This document shows, piece by piece, positions 7,607-17,000 of a stretch of 64,000 nucleotides of DNA (position 1 is the stretch's first letter; the number at the start of each line of letters is the position of its first letter). This DNA comes from DAHUXD01 sp963736455 (GTDB lineage: Bacteria; Acidobacteriota; Thermoanaerobaculia; UBA5066; Gp7-AA6), in the NCBI GenBank assembly GCA_963736455.1, contig CAVTON010000001.1, forward strand, positions 930,001 through 994,000. Reading direction: 5' to 3'. The position numbers were made by a program, and so were the translations under genes. Under the pieces are notes generated by a model that was not told the origin of the DNA, did no database searches, and saw nothing but the letters and a program-made list of their open reading frames with translations.

Positions 7607-9073
7607 TCAGTCGCGGCGCCGGTACCAGACCCAGAGACCGAGCAGGATGGCGAGACCCGGAAGGCCGGCGATCGCAGCCCATCCGATCCGGGCCACCTGG
7701 GCCTCGGTCAGGGAGAGCGACGACTGAGCCGGCGTCTTCGGCGCGATGCCGATCTGCTTCTCGTTTCCGGCGAGCCAGTGCGCCGCGTTGGCGAAGAGCA
7801 TCCCATTGGCGCCGTTCTCGATCGCGCCGTTCGCGGCGAAGCGGGAGTTCCCGATCACGACGAGGCGCGGCGCCCTGGAGTCCGCCTTCTTGTCGTCGGC
7901 GGCCGACAGCGCGACGGCGATCGAGACGGGGCCCGGCGTATCGTCTTTCTCCTTCTTGATCCCCGCGTCGAGGTTCTTCAAGTTCGTCTCGCCCCAGCCG
8001 TCCGGAGACGTCTCGACGAGCATCGTCTCGGCGAGGCCCTCCGGAGGCTTTTCCGCCTTCGTCACCGAGCGCGCCAGCGGAAAGATGACGGGCAGGCCCT
8101 CGGCCGACAGGCTGCTGACGATCGGGCTCGAGCCGTAGCGGTTGGCGAGCAGCGTCTCCGCTCCCACCATCGGCAGGGCGTTGGTGGGATCGACGACGAG
8201 GTCGTCGCCGAGCTTGATCCCGTACTTGGCGAGCAGCCCGCCGAAGCCGAGGTCGGCGGGCGGGGCTCCCGGCCCCGGAAGGATCGGGTCGAGCAGCAGA
8301 AGCGCGTGGCCTCCGCCGGCGAGGTACTTCTCCAGCGCTCCCGCCTCCGGTTCGAGGAAGGCCGTGCGCGGACCGGCCACGATCACGAGATCCGCGTCCG
8401 GCGGCAGGTTGTCCTTGCCGAGGGAGTCCCAGGCGCCGACCGTCATGTTGCTGCGCTCCAGGATCTCCTTGGCATCCGCGAACCCGCGCATGCGCTCGCT
8501 CGAGTCGGTGGCCCCTTCGCCGTGGCCCTTGGAAAAATAGACCTTCGGCCGGCGAGCCTCCGTGACGGACAGGATCGCCGACGTGAACGCCTGCTCGCCC
8601 TTGAACGCCTTGACGCTCGGTTGCCCCCCGCCCATCCCCATGCCCGCGAAATCGAAGTCCGCGAGCTTGCTCTCCTCGACGTAGTCCTTGCGGTCGCCGC
8701 TGCGGAAGACGACCGTGTTCTCCTTGATCCCGGCCTCGTTGACGAGGGCCTGCGCGCGGGCCGGGTTGCGCTGGGGGTCGAGGTATTCGACCTCGATCCT
8801 GGAGCTGCGCGCCTGGTATCGGGCGAGCAGCTCCTTCACGTCGGGAAAGAGGGCCGGCGAGGAGCTCGGCGTCATGAAGACGGTGACCGTCACGGGCTGC
8901 TTCAGGCCGTCGAGGATCTTCTTCGTCGTTTCGGAGAGCGAGTAGATCTGGGTATGCGTCCAGTCGAAGCGCTTCCAGTGGCGCATCGCGAGGTAGTTGA
9001 CGCCGAGGAAAACGGCCGCCGCCAGGAGAATGCCGGCGGCCGAGGTGCCGAGGCGCGTCGAGCGCGCGCTCAC
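7607..9073 (-). CDS. GldG-like ABC transport auxiliary protein
   Basis: A 488-residue membrane-anchored protein of the gliding motility-associated ABC transporter substrate-binding family. It has a membrane segment at about residues 10-28, the family opening FDWTHTQIYSLSETTKKIL, a domain of the IFT52-like type, and a second C-terminal membrane helix before RRRD. The GTG start at 9073 overlaps the TGA of the upstream permease gene (GTGA). The same reading frame stays open far upstream, but that part lies inside the permease gene and looks like unrelated translation. In Bacteroidetes such proteins work with GldA/GldF; the cargo is not known here. Confidence 0.85.
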   Translation of the reverse strand: MSARSTRLGTSAAGILLAAAVFLGVNYLAMRHWKRFDWTHTQIYSLSETTKKILDGLKQPVTVTVFMTPSSSPALFPDVKELLARYQARSSRIEVEYLDPQRNPARAQALVNEAGIKENTVVFRSGDRKDYVEESKLADFDFAGMGMGGGQPSVKAFKGEQAFTSAILSVTEARRPKVYFSKGHGEGATDSSERMRGFADAKEILERSNMTVGAWDSLGKDNLPPDADLVIVAGPRTAFLEPEAGALEKYLAGGGHALLLLDPILPGPGAPPADLGFGGLLAKYGIKLGDDLVVDPTNALPMVGAETLLANRYGSSPIVSSLSAEGLPVIFPLARSVTKAEKPPEGLAETMLVETSPDGWGETNLKNLDAGIKKEKDDTPGPVSIAVALSAADDKKADSRAPRLVVIGNSRFAANGAIENGANGMLFANAAHWLAGNEKQIGIAPKTPAQSSLSLTEAQVARIGWAAIAGLPGLAILLGLWVWYRRRD

Positions 9074-9807
9074 GGCGTCTCCTTCTTCGAGGCGAGGACG
9101 GTGCCCGCGAGCAGCAGGAAGAGAACCGTCCCCGACAGGTAGTACACGAGGCGGCGCGTGTCCACGACGCCTCGCGCGAATTCGTCCATGTGGTCCCAGA
9201 TGTTCAGATAACCGATCAGGCTCTGCCGGGCCGGATCGGCGCCGGATTCGAAGAGGCCGACCGAGAAGACCGGGATCAGCATCGCGAAGGCGAGGATCGC
9301 GGCGAGAATCTGGTTCTTCGTCACGGCCGAGGCGAACGTGCCGATCGCCAGAAAGTAGGCCCCGAGCAGCGCGATTCCGACGTAGCCGCCCGCCACCGCG
9401 CCGAGGTCCACGTCCGTCTTCGAGCGGATGTAGAGGATGAAGAACAGGCTCGGGAGCCACAGCACGAGAAAGAATCCGAGCGCTCCGAGAAACTTGCCGA
9501 CGACGACCGTCCCCTCGGAGACGGGCGAAGTCAGGAGAACCTCGAGCGTGCCCGACCGGCGCTCCTCGGCGAGCAGGCGCATCGTGAGGATCGGGACGAT
9601 GAAGAGCGTGAAAATCCAGAAGAACGTGTTCGTGAACATCAGGGACAGGAATCGTTCGTGGGGGGCGCCGGGGCGCGCGAGGAACGCCACGATGCGCGAG
9701 AAGATCCAGCCGTTCAGGAACATGTAGGCCGTCAGGATCACGTAGGCGAGAGGCGAGAAGAAGTACGCGCGCCACTCGCGCCCGACGATCGCGAAGAGCT
9801 TCTTCAC
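9070..9807 (-). CDS. ABC transporter permease, GldF-like
   Basis: A 245-residue integral membrane protein with about six transmembrane segments, beginning KKLFAIVGREWRAYFFSPLAYV. That opening is typical of permeases in ABC-2 exporters near GldG-like proteins. The start is GTG, overlapping the stop of the ATPase gene by 4 bases (GTGA at 9804-9807), and its own stop overlaps the GldG-like gene in the same way. Together these indicate translational coupling and one complex of ATPase, permease and auxiliary protein in the inner membrane. Confidence 0.87.
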   Translation of the reverse strand: MKKLFAIVGREWRAYFFSPLAYVILTAYMFLNGWIFSRIVAFLARPGAPHERFLSLMFTNTFFWIFTLFIVPILTMRLLAEERRSGTLEVLLTSPVSEGTVVVGKFLGALGFFLVLWLPSLFFILYIRSKTDVDLGAVAGGYVGIALLGAYFLAIGTFASAVTKNQILAAILAFAMLIPVFSVGLFESGADPARQSLIGYLNIWDHMDEFARGVVDTRRLVYYLSGTVLFLLLAGTVLASKKETP

Positions 9808-10787
9808 GACGCCGGCTCCCCGGGGCCGGCGGCCGGGACGGGTTCGGCCGCGGCGGCCGGCTCCTCGTGGCGGGTCAGGCGGACGAAGACGTCCTCGAGG
9901 GAAAGCGTCTCGCGCGCGAGCTCGCGCAGCACCCAGCCGCGCTCGACGGCGAGTCGGAAGACGTCTTCCCGCGGGTCGGCGCCATGGGCGCAAACCAGGC
10001 GCAGGCGGGTCTCGCCCGGCGCCTCCGAGGCTTCAACCGCCGTGACGCCGGCCAGACCCTCCACGGCTTCCCGCGCGGCGACGGCGCCCCGCACGACGAC
10101 CCGCACGGCGGGCGTTCCCGCGAGCCGGCCCCGCAGCTCCGACGGAGTGCCTTCGGCGACGATGCGGCCGCGGTCGATGATGAGAACGCGGTCGCAGACG
10201 GATTCGACCTCGGGAAGGATGTGCGTCGAGAGCAGCACGGCGCGGTCGCGGCCGAGCTCCCGGATCGTCTCGCGGATCTTGATGATCTGGACGGGGTCGA
10301 GACCGATCGTGGGCTCGTCGAGGATCAGAACGGGAGGCTCGTGCACGAGCGCGCCGGCGAGCGCCGTGCGCTGCCGGAACCCCTTCGAGAGATTCTCGAT
10401 CCGGCGGTGCGCGACCTCGCCGAGGAGGCAGCGGTCGATGGCCTGGGCCACGCGGCTCCGAATCCCGCTTCCCGGAACGCCCTCGAGGCGGGCCCGGAAC
10501 GCGACGTACTCGGACACGCGCATCTCGGGGTACGTCGCCGCGGATTCGGGCAGGTACCCGAGCGCCCCGCGCGCCGCCGCCGATTGACTCACGACGTCGT
10601 AGCCGGCCACGCGAGCCGAGCCGGAGCTCGGCGGCAGGAAGCCGGTCAAGACTCGCATCGTCGTCGTCTTGCCGGCCCCGTTTGGCCCGAGAAACCCGAC
10701 GATTTCCCCGCGCTTGACGGAGAACGTCACGTCATCGACGGCGAGACGGGTCGGGTACCGTTTCGTGAGTCCTTGTACTTCGATCAT
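9804..10787 (-). CDS. ABC transporter ATPase, GldA-like
   Basis: A 327-residue ATP-binding subunit. Walker A is GPNGAGKT at 34-41, the signature is LSKGF, and Walker B with the catalytic glutamate reads LILDEPTIGLD. After the nucleotide-binding domain, about residues 225-327 form a DUF4162-like C-terminal domain ending in an alanine/proline-rich tail (EPAAAAEPVPAAGPGEP), as in ABC-2 exporters. It heads the four-gene Gld-type operon on the minus strand and diverges from a second ABC exporter 60 bases away. Confidence 0.9.
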   Translation of the reverse strand: MIEVQGLTKRYPTRLAVDDVTFSVKRGEIVGFLGPNGAGKTTTMRVLTGFLPPSSGSARVAGYDVVSQSAAARGALGYLPESAATYPEMRVSEYVAFRARLEGVPGSGIRSRVAQAIDRCLLGEVAHRRIENLSKGFRQRTALAGALVHEPPVLILDEPTIGLDPVQIIKIRETIRELGRDRAVLLSTHILPEVESVCDRVLIIDRGRIVAEGTPSELRGRLAGTPAVRVVVRGAVAAREAVEGLAGVTAVEASEAPGETRLRLVCAHGADPREDVFRLAVERGWVLRELARETLSLEDVFVRLTRHEEPAAAAEPVPAAGPGEPAS

Positions 10788-10791
10788 CCGA

Positions 10792-10801
10792 AACCGCGGT
10801 T
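10792..10801. repeat. Palindrome in divergent ABC intergenic gap
   Basis: AACCGCGGTT is a perfect 10-base palindrome just upstream of the minus-strand ATPase start, in the 60-base gap between two divergent ABC operons. It could be an operator, but a GC-rich palindrome of this length can arise by chance. Confidence 0.25.
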
Positions 10802-10847
10802 ACAAATCGCGGAAGAATAAACCATATTCCCGAAAAAGCCGTCCCGT

Positions 10848-11840
10848 ATGATGGAAACCGTGATCGCGGTCGACGGCGTTTCCAAGACCTATGGACGGCT
10901 GGCCGGGAGGACCCGGGCGCTCGACGGCGTCTCGCTCGAGATCGGGCGGGGCGAGACGGTCGGCCTGATCGGCCCGAACGGCGCCGGGAAGACGACGCTG
11001 CTCTCCTGTCTGCTCGGCTTCCTGCGCCCCGACACCGGCCGCATCGCGATCGACGGCCGCGAGGTCGACGATCTCCGGGTGCGCGCGCGGACGGGATACA
11101 TGCCCGAGCGGCTGGGGTTCGATCGCGACCTGACCGGAGCGAGCTTCCTCGCGTTTCACTGGCGCCTCTCCGGGGGCGACCCGTCCGCAAGCGGCGCCGA
11201 GGCCGCGGCCGCCGCCGACCGCGTGGGCCTCGACCGCGCCGCGCTTCACAAGAAGCTGCGGACGTACTCGCGCGGGATGCTCCAGCGCATCGGGGTGGCG
11301 CAGGCCACCCTCCGAAGCCCCGACCTCCTCTTTCTCGACGAGCCGGCGTCCGGAACGGATCCGCTCGGCGTCGCGATCGTCCGCGACCAGATCCTCGCCG
11401 CGAAGGCGCGGGGCGCGACGGTCGTCATGAACTCGCACCAGCTCGCCGAGGTCGAGCGCGTCTGCGACCGCGTCGTCTTCATCGAGAAGGGCCGCATCTC
11501 GCGGACCGAGACGCTGCGGGGCGAGACGGCCTCCCGGCGCCGGACGGTCGTGCGGGTCCCGGCGGATCGCCTCGAGCCCGCGCGAGCGGTGCTCGCGGAG
11601 GCGGGGATCGCCGCCGAGGCCGGCCCCGACGCGACGCTCCGCCTGGCGCCCGGCTCCGAAGAGGACGTCTCGCGCGCCGTCAAGTGCCTGGCCCTCGCCG
11701 ACGTTCCCGTCCTCGAAGTCCGATCCTCGGCCGACCTCGAGCAGCTCTTCCGCGAGGCAGAGCCGCGGCGGGAGAATGCCGCGCGGGAGGCGCGGCCCGA
11801 GGTCGATTCGGGGCGAGACTCCCTGAAAGATCCGTCATGA
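10848..11840 (+). CDS. ABC transporter ATPase (second exporter)
   Basis: A 330-residue ATP-binding subunit of an ABC-2-type exporter. It has Walker A GPNGAGKT near residues 43-50, signature YSRGM, and Walker B LLFLDEPASGTDPLG. The C-terminal 100 residues follow the DUF4162 pattern and end in a charged tail. Two ATG codons stand in a row (10848 and 10851); either may be used. The stop overlaps the ATG of the permease (ATGA). The substrate is unknown. Confidence 0.88.
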   Translation: MMETVIAVDGVSKTYGRLAGRTRALDGVSLEIGRGETVGLIGPNGAGKTTLLSCLLGFLRPDTGRIAIDGREVDDLRVRARTGYMPERLGFDRDLTGASFLAFHWRLSGGDPSASGAEAAAAADRVGLDRAALHKKLRTYSRGMLQRIGVAQATLRSPDLLFLDEPASGTDPLGVAIVRDQILAAKARGATVVMNSHQLAEVERVCDRVVFIEKGRISRTETLRGETASRRRTVVRVPADRLEPARAVLAEAGIAAEAGPDATLRLAPGSEEDVSRAVKCLALADVPVLEVRSSADLEQLFREAEPRRENAAREARPEVDSGRDSLKDPS

Positions 11841-12559
11841 TGGAGATGGCGCGCCGGTTCCTGCGGCAGAGGTTTTCGAACGTCGGGATCCTCGTCGCGC
11901 TCTCGGCGCTCGCCCTGGCGTCGGCTTCCCAGATCGTGGCGAGCGGCGGCCAGGCGGGCTTCGAGATCGGGACGCTCGCGCTGCTGATTCTCGCGGCCGG
12001 ATGCGTGGCCCGGGACGCGTCGGGCGGAGCGCTGCAGATGATCCTCTGCCGGCCCATACGGCGCAGCGATTACCTGCTCGGCCGTTACGTCGGGATCCTG
12101 CTCGCCTTCGCCTCCTTCCTTCTCGCCGCGGCGGGACTCGGCGTGGCGTTCGGCCGCGTCTTCCTGCCGATGCTCGGCTCGCCGGCGGTCGACTTCGCCT
12201 GGGGAACGTTCGCCCTCCAGCTCCTGGCCGCGCTCCTGGGAGCGCTCGCGACCGCCGGGGCGATCCTCCTTCTCTCGACGTTCCTGCCCGGTTACGGCGA
12301 CGTCCTCGGGTTTCTCCTCCTCACCCCGCTCCTCGCCCTTCCCGGGGTCGCCGCCCGCGTCCTCCGAGCACCCGCGCTGGAGCGGCTCGGCGACATGCTC
12401 CGCGAGAATCTGCTTCCCTCACTCGACTGGGCCGCCGTGCTCCAGGGCCGCCACCCCCTCGGTGCGGCGACCGGCCGCTGGGTTCTCGCCGTCGTGGTGT
12501 ACGTCATCGGCGCGCTCGCTCTCTTCAGCCGCCGGGAGTTTGCTTATGGACAGGATTGA
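11837..12559 (+). CDS. ABC-2 transporter permease
   Basis: A 240-residue membrane protein with about six transmembrane helices, starting with ARRFLRQRFSNVGILVALSAL. It looks like an ABC-2 family permease and is translationally coupled to the ATPase through a 4-base overlap (ATGA at 11837-11840). An ATG also lies at 11840, so the start may be off by one codon. Segments such as LQMILCRPIRRSDYLLGRYVGI resemble permeases that act on small molecules or lipids. It overlaps the start of the thioredoxin-like gene at 12546 by 14 bases. Confidence 0.83.
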   Translation: MMEMARRFLRQRFSNVGILVALSALALASASQIVASGGQAGFEIGTLALLILAAGCVARDASGGALQMILCRPIRRSDYLLGRYVGILLAFASFLLAAAGLGVAFGRVFLPMLGSPAVDFAWGTFALQLLAALLGALATAGAILLLSTFLPGYGDVLGFLLLTPLLALPGVAARVLRAPALERLGDMLRENLLPSLDWAAVLQGRHPLGAATGRWVLAVVVYVIGALALFSRREFAYGQD

Positions 12560-13043
12560 CACGACGTCCGCTCCCCGGTCGCAGTCCCGGCTCTCGCCCG
12601 TGCTGCTCTGGGTGCTCCTCGCCGCCGCGCTCCTGCGGATCGTCACGGCCGTGATGGATCGGCCCGGCGTCGAGGGAGGAGGCCTCGTGCGCTGGCAGCC
12701 GCACGAGAACGCGGCGGCCCTCGCGCGAACCTCCGGCAAGCCCGTCCTCTACGAATTCTCCGCGGCCTGGTGCGGCCCGTGCAAGCGCCTCGACCGCGAG
12801 TGGGAGGATCCGGGAATCGCCGCGAGGGTCAACGGCTCGTTCGTTCCGGCCCGGGTCATCGACCGGCTGCGTGAGGACGGAAGCAACACCCCGGAGGTGG
12901 CCGATCTCCAGCGGCGCTTCGAGATCATGGGCTTTCCCGCGCTCGTGGCGGCGACCCCGGACGGGCGCCTGCTCGGAAAGCTCGAGGGCTACGGCGGGCG
13001 GGCGCGGCTCGAGAAGTTCCTGGAGAATCCGGCCGCGCCCTGA
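12546..13043 (+). CDS. Membrane-anchored thioredoxin-like protein
   Basis: A 165-residue protein with an N-terminal membrane segment (LSPVLLWVLLAAALLRIVTAV, about 16-36) and a thioredoxin fold with the redox motif CGPC at 76-79 (WCGPCK). The later cis-proline segment is GFPALVAA. It belongs to the thioredoxin-like/DUF255-type group and is probably tethered to the inner membrane facing the periplasm, reducing or forming disulfides in exported proteins. Its start overlaps the permease gene, suggesting co-transcription. Confidence 0.85.
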   Translation: MDRIDTTSAPRSQSRLSPVLLWVLLAAALLRIVTAVMDRPGVEGGGLVRWQPHENAAALARTSGKPVLYEFSAAWCGPCKRLDREWEDPGIAARVNGSFVPARVIDRLREDGSNTPEVADLQRRFEIMGFPALVAATPDGRLLGKLEGYGGRARLEKFLENPAAP

Positions 13044-13058
13044 CCGCCCCGCCCTGGC

Positions 13059-13979
13059 TCAGTCCTCCTCGTCGTCGTCGAGACTTCCCGAGCCCGTCCG
13101 AATCGAGACGGGCCCGTTTTCCGTCGAGAGGCGCACGACCACCGGCCCGTCGCCGAGCTCGAGCCGCTTGTGATCGTCGTCCCAGCTCCGGCGTACTCCG
13201 TTGCAGGCGTCGCCGTGGCACTGGAAGGGCGAGCGGCCGAGCGACTCGACGAGGGTCCCGGACTTGTAGCCGGCCGGCACCGCGAGCGACAGGGGCCCGT
13301 TGATCGCGCGCGCATCGAGCCCGGCGCCCGTCCAGGAGTCTCCCGAGAGAGAGACCGCGATCGGGCCGTTTCTCGTCTCCAGTTTGAGCTTCCCCGACTG
13401 GCCGGCGACGGCGATCGGGCCGTTCTGTGCGCGCGCGTCGATGTCGCCCGAAGAGCCGCGGATCGAGATCGGTCCGTTTTCCGACCGCAGCACGACGCGG
13501 CCCGAGAGTCCCGAGATTCCGACCGGACCGTTGTCCGCGGACAGCTCGATGGCCGCCCCCCGCGGCGCCTCGATGAGCAGGTAGCCGACCCAGTTCTCCG
13601 AATCGGGGCCGGAGGCCGAGAGCGCGCCTCCCGCGTTGGAGATCCGGATCGCGTCGAGGTCCGCACGGGCCTCGGCTCCCTTGCACAGCGTCACCTGGAA
13701 GTCGGAGCGGTCGGTTCCCCGCACCGAGATGCCCGAATTCTCGGCGGCTTCGACCTTCAGGGGCTGGCCCGCCACGACCGGGATCGTCCGGGTCGTCTCG
13801 TCGCGGAGCGCCGGCCGGTCGTCGAAGTCGATCGACAGATCGCTGCACGATGCGAAGTCGTCGCCGTGCTGCGTCGAGATGCTCCGGTCGTGGCGATGAT
13901 GGCCGGCCCGGGCCGTCGCCGGCCCCAGAAACAGGGCGGCCGAGAGGGCCGCCGCGAAGAGAGCTCGCGATGTCGTCAT
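13059..13979 (-). CDS. Secreted adhesin-like/DUF4097-type repeat protein
   Basis: A 306-residue exported protein. A signal peptide (LFAAALSAALFLGPATARA, about 7-25) is followed by a His-rich stretch and then regular repeats such as DNGPVGISGLSGRVVLRSENGPISIRG (given in pieces: DNGPVGISGLSGRV, then LRSENGPISIRG). The GPI-centred repeats match the head-to-tail beta-strand pattern of DUF4097 domains. The C-terminus is acidic (SLDDDEED). The start ATG at 13979 has a Shine-Dalgarno GGAGG about 6 bases before it. The minus-strand neighbour upstream is the GGDEF sensor gene. The function is unknown. Confidence 0.75.
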   Translation of the reverse strand: MTTSRALFAAALSAALFLGPATARAGHHRHDRSISTQHGDDFASCSDLSIDFDDRPALRDETTRTIPVVAGQPLKVEAAENSGISVRGTDRSDFQVTLCKGAEARADLDAIRISNAGGALSASGPDSENWVGYLLIEAPRGAAIELSADNGPVGISGLSGRVVLRSENGPISIRGSSGDIDARAQNGPIAVAGQSGKLKLETRNGPIAVSLSGDSWTGAGLDARAINGPLSLAVPAGYKSGTLVESLGRSPFQCHGDACNGVRRSWDDDHKRLELGDGPVVVRLSTENGPVSIRTGSGSLDDDEED

Positions 13980-14034
13980 GTCGTCCTCCGCTCCGGAGAC
14001 GCCGGCCGGGGGCGGAGGTTTCGCTCGGCCGGGC

Positions 14035-17000
14035 TCAGTCCTCCGACACGACGACCGGCCCTCCCGTCCGGACCAGGGCGACGGCCGACCCCTCCGCCTC
14101 GGTGAGGGGCTTCTCCCACCACTCGCCGTTCCGGGCGCCGACAACCGCATAGGGCCCGGCGGGGACCGCGCCGACCGAGCGATTGCGGCCCGATTGCTTG
14201 GCCAGGTACATCGCGCGGTCCGCGAGCTTCAGGACCTCGGTGAAGGCGAAGGTCCGCGTCGAGTCGGGGTACCAGGGGAACGGGGCCCATCCGACCGAGC
14301 ACGTGCGGCGGATCTTGTGGCCGCCGCCGAGGTCGAAGGGCTCGGAGCCGACCGACTGCATCACGCGCCCGGCGAGGACGTCGCCGCGAGAGCGGTCGGC
14401 GTCGCGGGAGATCAACAGGAACTCCTCGCCTCCCCATCGGATCAGGCGGTCCGAGTCGCGGACGACGTGCGTGAGACGGCGCGCCATCTCCGCCAGCACG
14501 CCGTCGCCGCGGTCGTGGCCGTAGGCGTCGTTGATCTCCTTGAAGTGGTCGATGTCCACGATGTAGAAGATCAGGTCGCAGTTGCGCGGCCGGTTCTGAG
14601 CCGGGGTCGAATGGACGCGCAGCGTCCGGTTGACGTCGTCCTCGATCACCGTCGAGAAGAACCGGCGGTTGCGCGCGCCGGTGAGGGCGTCCGTGAAGGA
14701 AGCCTCGCGGAGCTCCCGGTTGGCCGCGGCGAGCTCGGCGCTGCGGGCGGCCACCGCCTCCTCGAGGCGCCGGCGCTCGGCCTCGAGATGACGGGTCCGC
14801 CAGCGGACGAAGGCGACGAGCGCGGCCACCGCGACGAACAGCCACAGGATCTTCGCCCAGATCGTCTGCCACCAGGCCGCCCGCACCTGCAGCTGGAAGA
14901 CGGCGGGAGCGCCCGACACCTTGCCGTCGGCCGCGACGCACAGGACCTCGAACCGGTAGCGGCCGGTGGGCAGCGCGGGGAAGCGCGCCTCGGTCAGCTC
15001 GGTGTCGGTGTACTGATCGACGAGGCCGACCATTCGGTGCCGGTAGCGCACCCGGCGCGGCTCGAGGAACGTCAGCCCCGCCCAGGACACGCTGAAGTTG
15101 CGCTCGCCCGAGTCGAGGACGGCCGGCTGCGACGGGTCGAGCGCGCGGCTTCCGGCCTGCGCGGCGGTGATCACGATGGGCGGCGGCGGCTCCGGGGCAG
15201 GCGTCGTGCCCGGCTGGAATCGGATGAGGCCGCGGCTCGAGCCGAGCCACACGGTGCCGTCGTCCTCGGCGAAGAACGCGTTCTGATCGAGATCGTCGCT
15301 GATCATGCCGTCGGGCTTGCCGTAGCGGGCGACGTGCTTCCAGTCGGGGCCGAACACGTCGGCGCCCGTGCCCGTGCCGATCCAGATCGAGCCCGCGGCG
15401 TCGCGTCCGGCCAGCACGACCTTGTTCGAAACGAGCCCGTTCGCCGTCGAGAGAGGCTGCACCGTCATGCGGTCCCCCTCGATGATCACCTTGGCGGCCC
15501 CGATCGACTCGCGGTATGCGACGACGGCGCTGCCGTCCGCGGCGAAAGCGATCGAGGACAGGAAGTCCTCGTGCAGGCCGTCGCGGGTCGTGAAGCGCCG
15601 CGGCGATGGCCCCGTGAGGCGCAGGATTCCCTGACGGCTCGCGGCGTAGAGGGTTCCGGCCGGGTCCTCGGCGAAGGCCCGGACGTTGTCCGGCGCCTCG
15701 CCCCCGACCGAGACGCGTTCCAGGCTCGCCGACGGCGAGCCGGCCGGCAGCCGATAGAGCCCTTCGACCGCTCCGATCCAGACGTCCCCGTCGGGCCGCA
15801 GGCGGATCGCCGCGACCCGGAACTGCTCGGGCGAGGTCCCGGGCGGCACGTAGCGGCGAACCCCTCCGTCGGGCAGGAACCGCGTCACTCCTCCCGGCCA
15901 GGAGCCGATCCAGAGACTCCCGTCCTCGCCGCCCGCGAGCGCATTGATCGTGTTGCCGCCGAGGCCGTCGCTGACGTCGTAGCCCTTGACCTCGCCGGTC
16001 CGCAGATCGAGGCGGTCGAGCCCCTGCTCGGTGCCGACCCAGATCGGGCCCGGCCCGGCCTTCGACTTCGGCCGGGCGATCGACCAGACGACCTCCTGCG
16101 ACAGGCCGTCGTCGCGCGTCCAGTTGGTGAACTGGCCGCGTCCGAGGCGCCGGTCGAGGCCGCCGCCGAGCAGCCCGATCCAGAGAGACCCCTCGCGATC
16201 CACGAGCGTCGAGAGCGCGGCGTCGGATGCGAGCCCCTCGCGGCGGCCGATCACGCGCCAGGCGCCGTGGTCCTCGTACGCGAGTCCCCGCACGGTGGGG
16301 ACGAGCAGCTCGCCGCGGTCGTCGAAGGCAAGGCGGCCGACCTCGCTCGATTCGGGAAGCCCCTCGTCGTCGCGCTCGAACTTCTGGCCGCCGCGCGGCA
16401 GACGGTAGAGGTGCTTGACCGTGCGCACCCAGAGCCGGCCCGCCGGGTCCGACTCCACGTCGTCGATCGTTTCGTCGGAGGGAAGTCCCCGGGGACGCCC
16501 GAACTCGATCGCGCGGCCCGACTCCTTGCGGTAGAGGCGCCCGGCCCGGGCGTAGTACAGCGCCCCCGACGCGTCCCAATGGACTCCGACGACCGGCCCC
16601 TCGCCGAGCGCATTGGCCTCCTGGTCGAACACGTACCGGTCGTTTTTCCCCGCGTAGAGGCCGCGGTCCGTTCCGACGTAGACGGTGCCGGTCGAATCGG
16701 ACGCGAGGCCCTCGTGACCGATCGCGAAGGGACCCAGGCCCGATTTCTCGCCGAGGACGACGAAGCGGCTGCCGTCGAGGCGCGCCAGGCCGGCGCCGGT
16801 CGCCGCATAGAAACGGCCCTCCGCCGTCTCGAGGAGCTGATAGATCCGGGTCTGCGGAAGCCCCTGTTCCCGGCCGAATCGCGTGAACTGCCGTCCGTCG
16901 AACCGAAAGAGACCATCGTCGGTCCCGGCCCAGAGATATCCGGTGTGGTCCTGGAGAACGCACTCGACCGACGTATCGGAGAGTCCCTCCTCCTGAGCGT

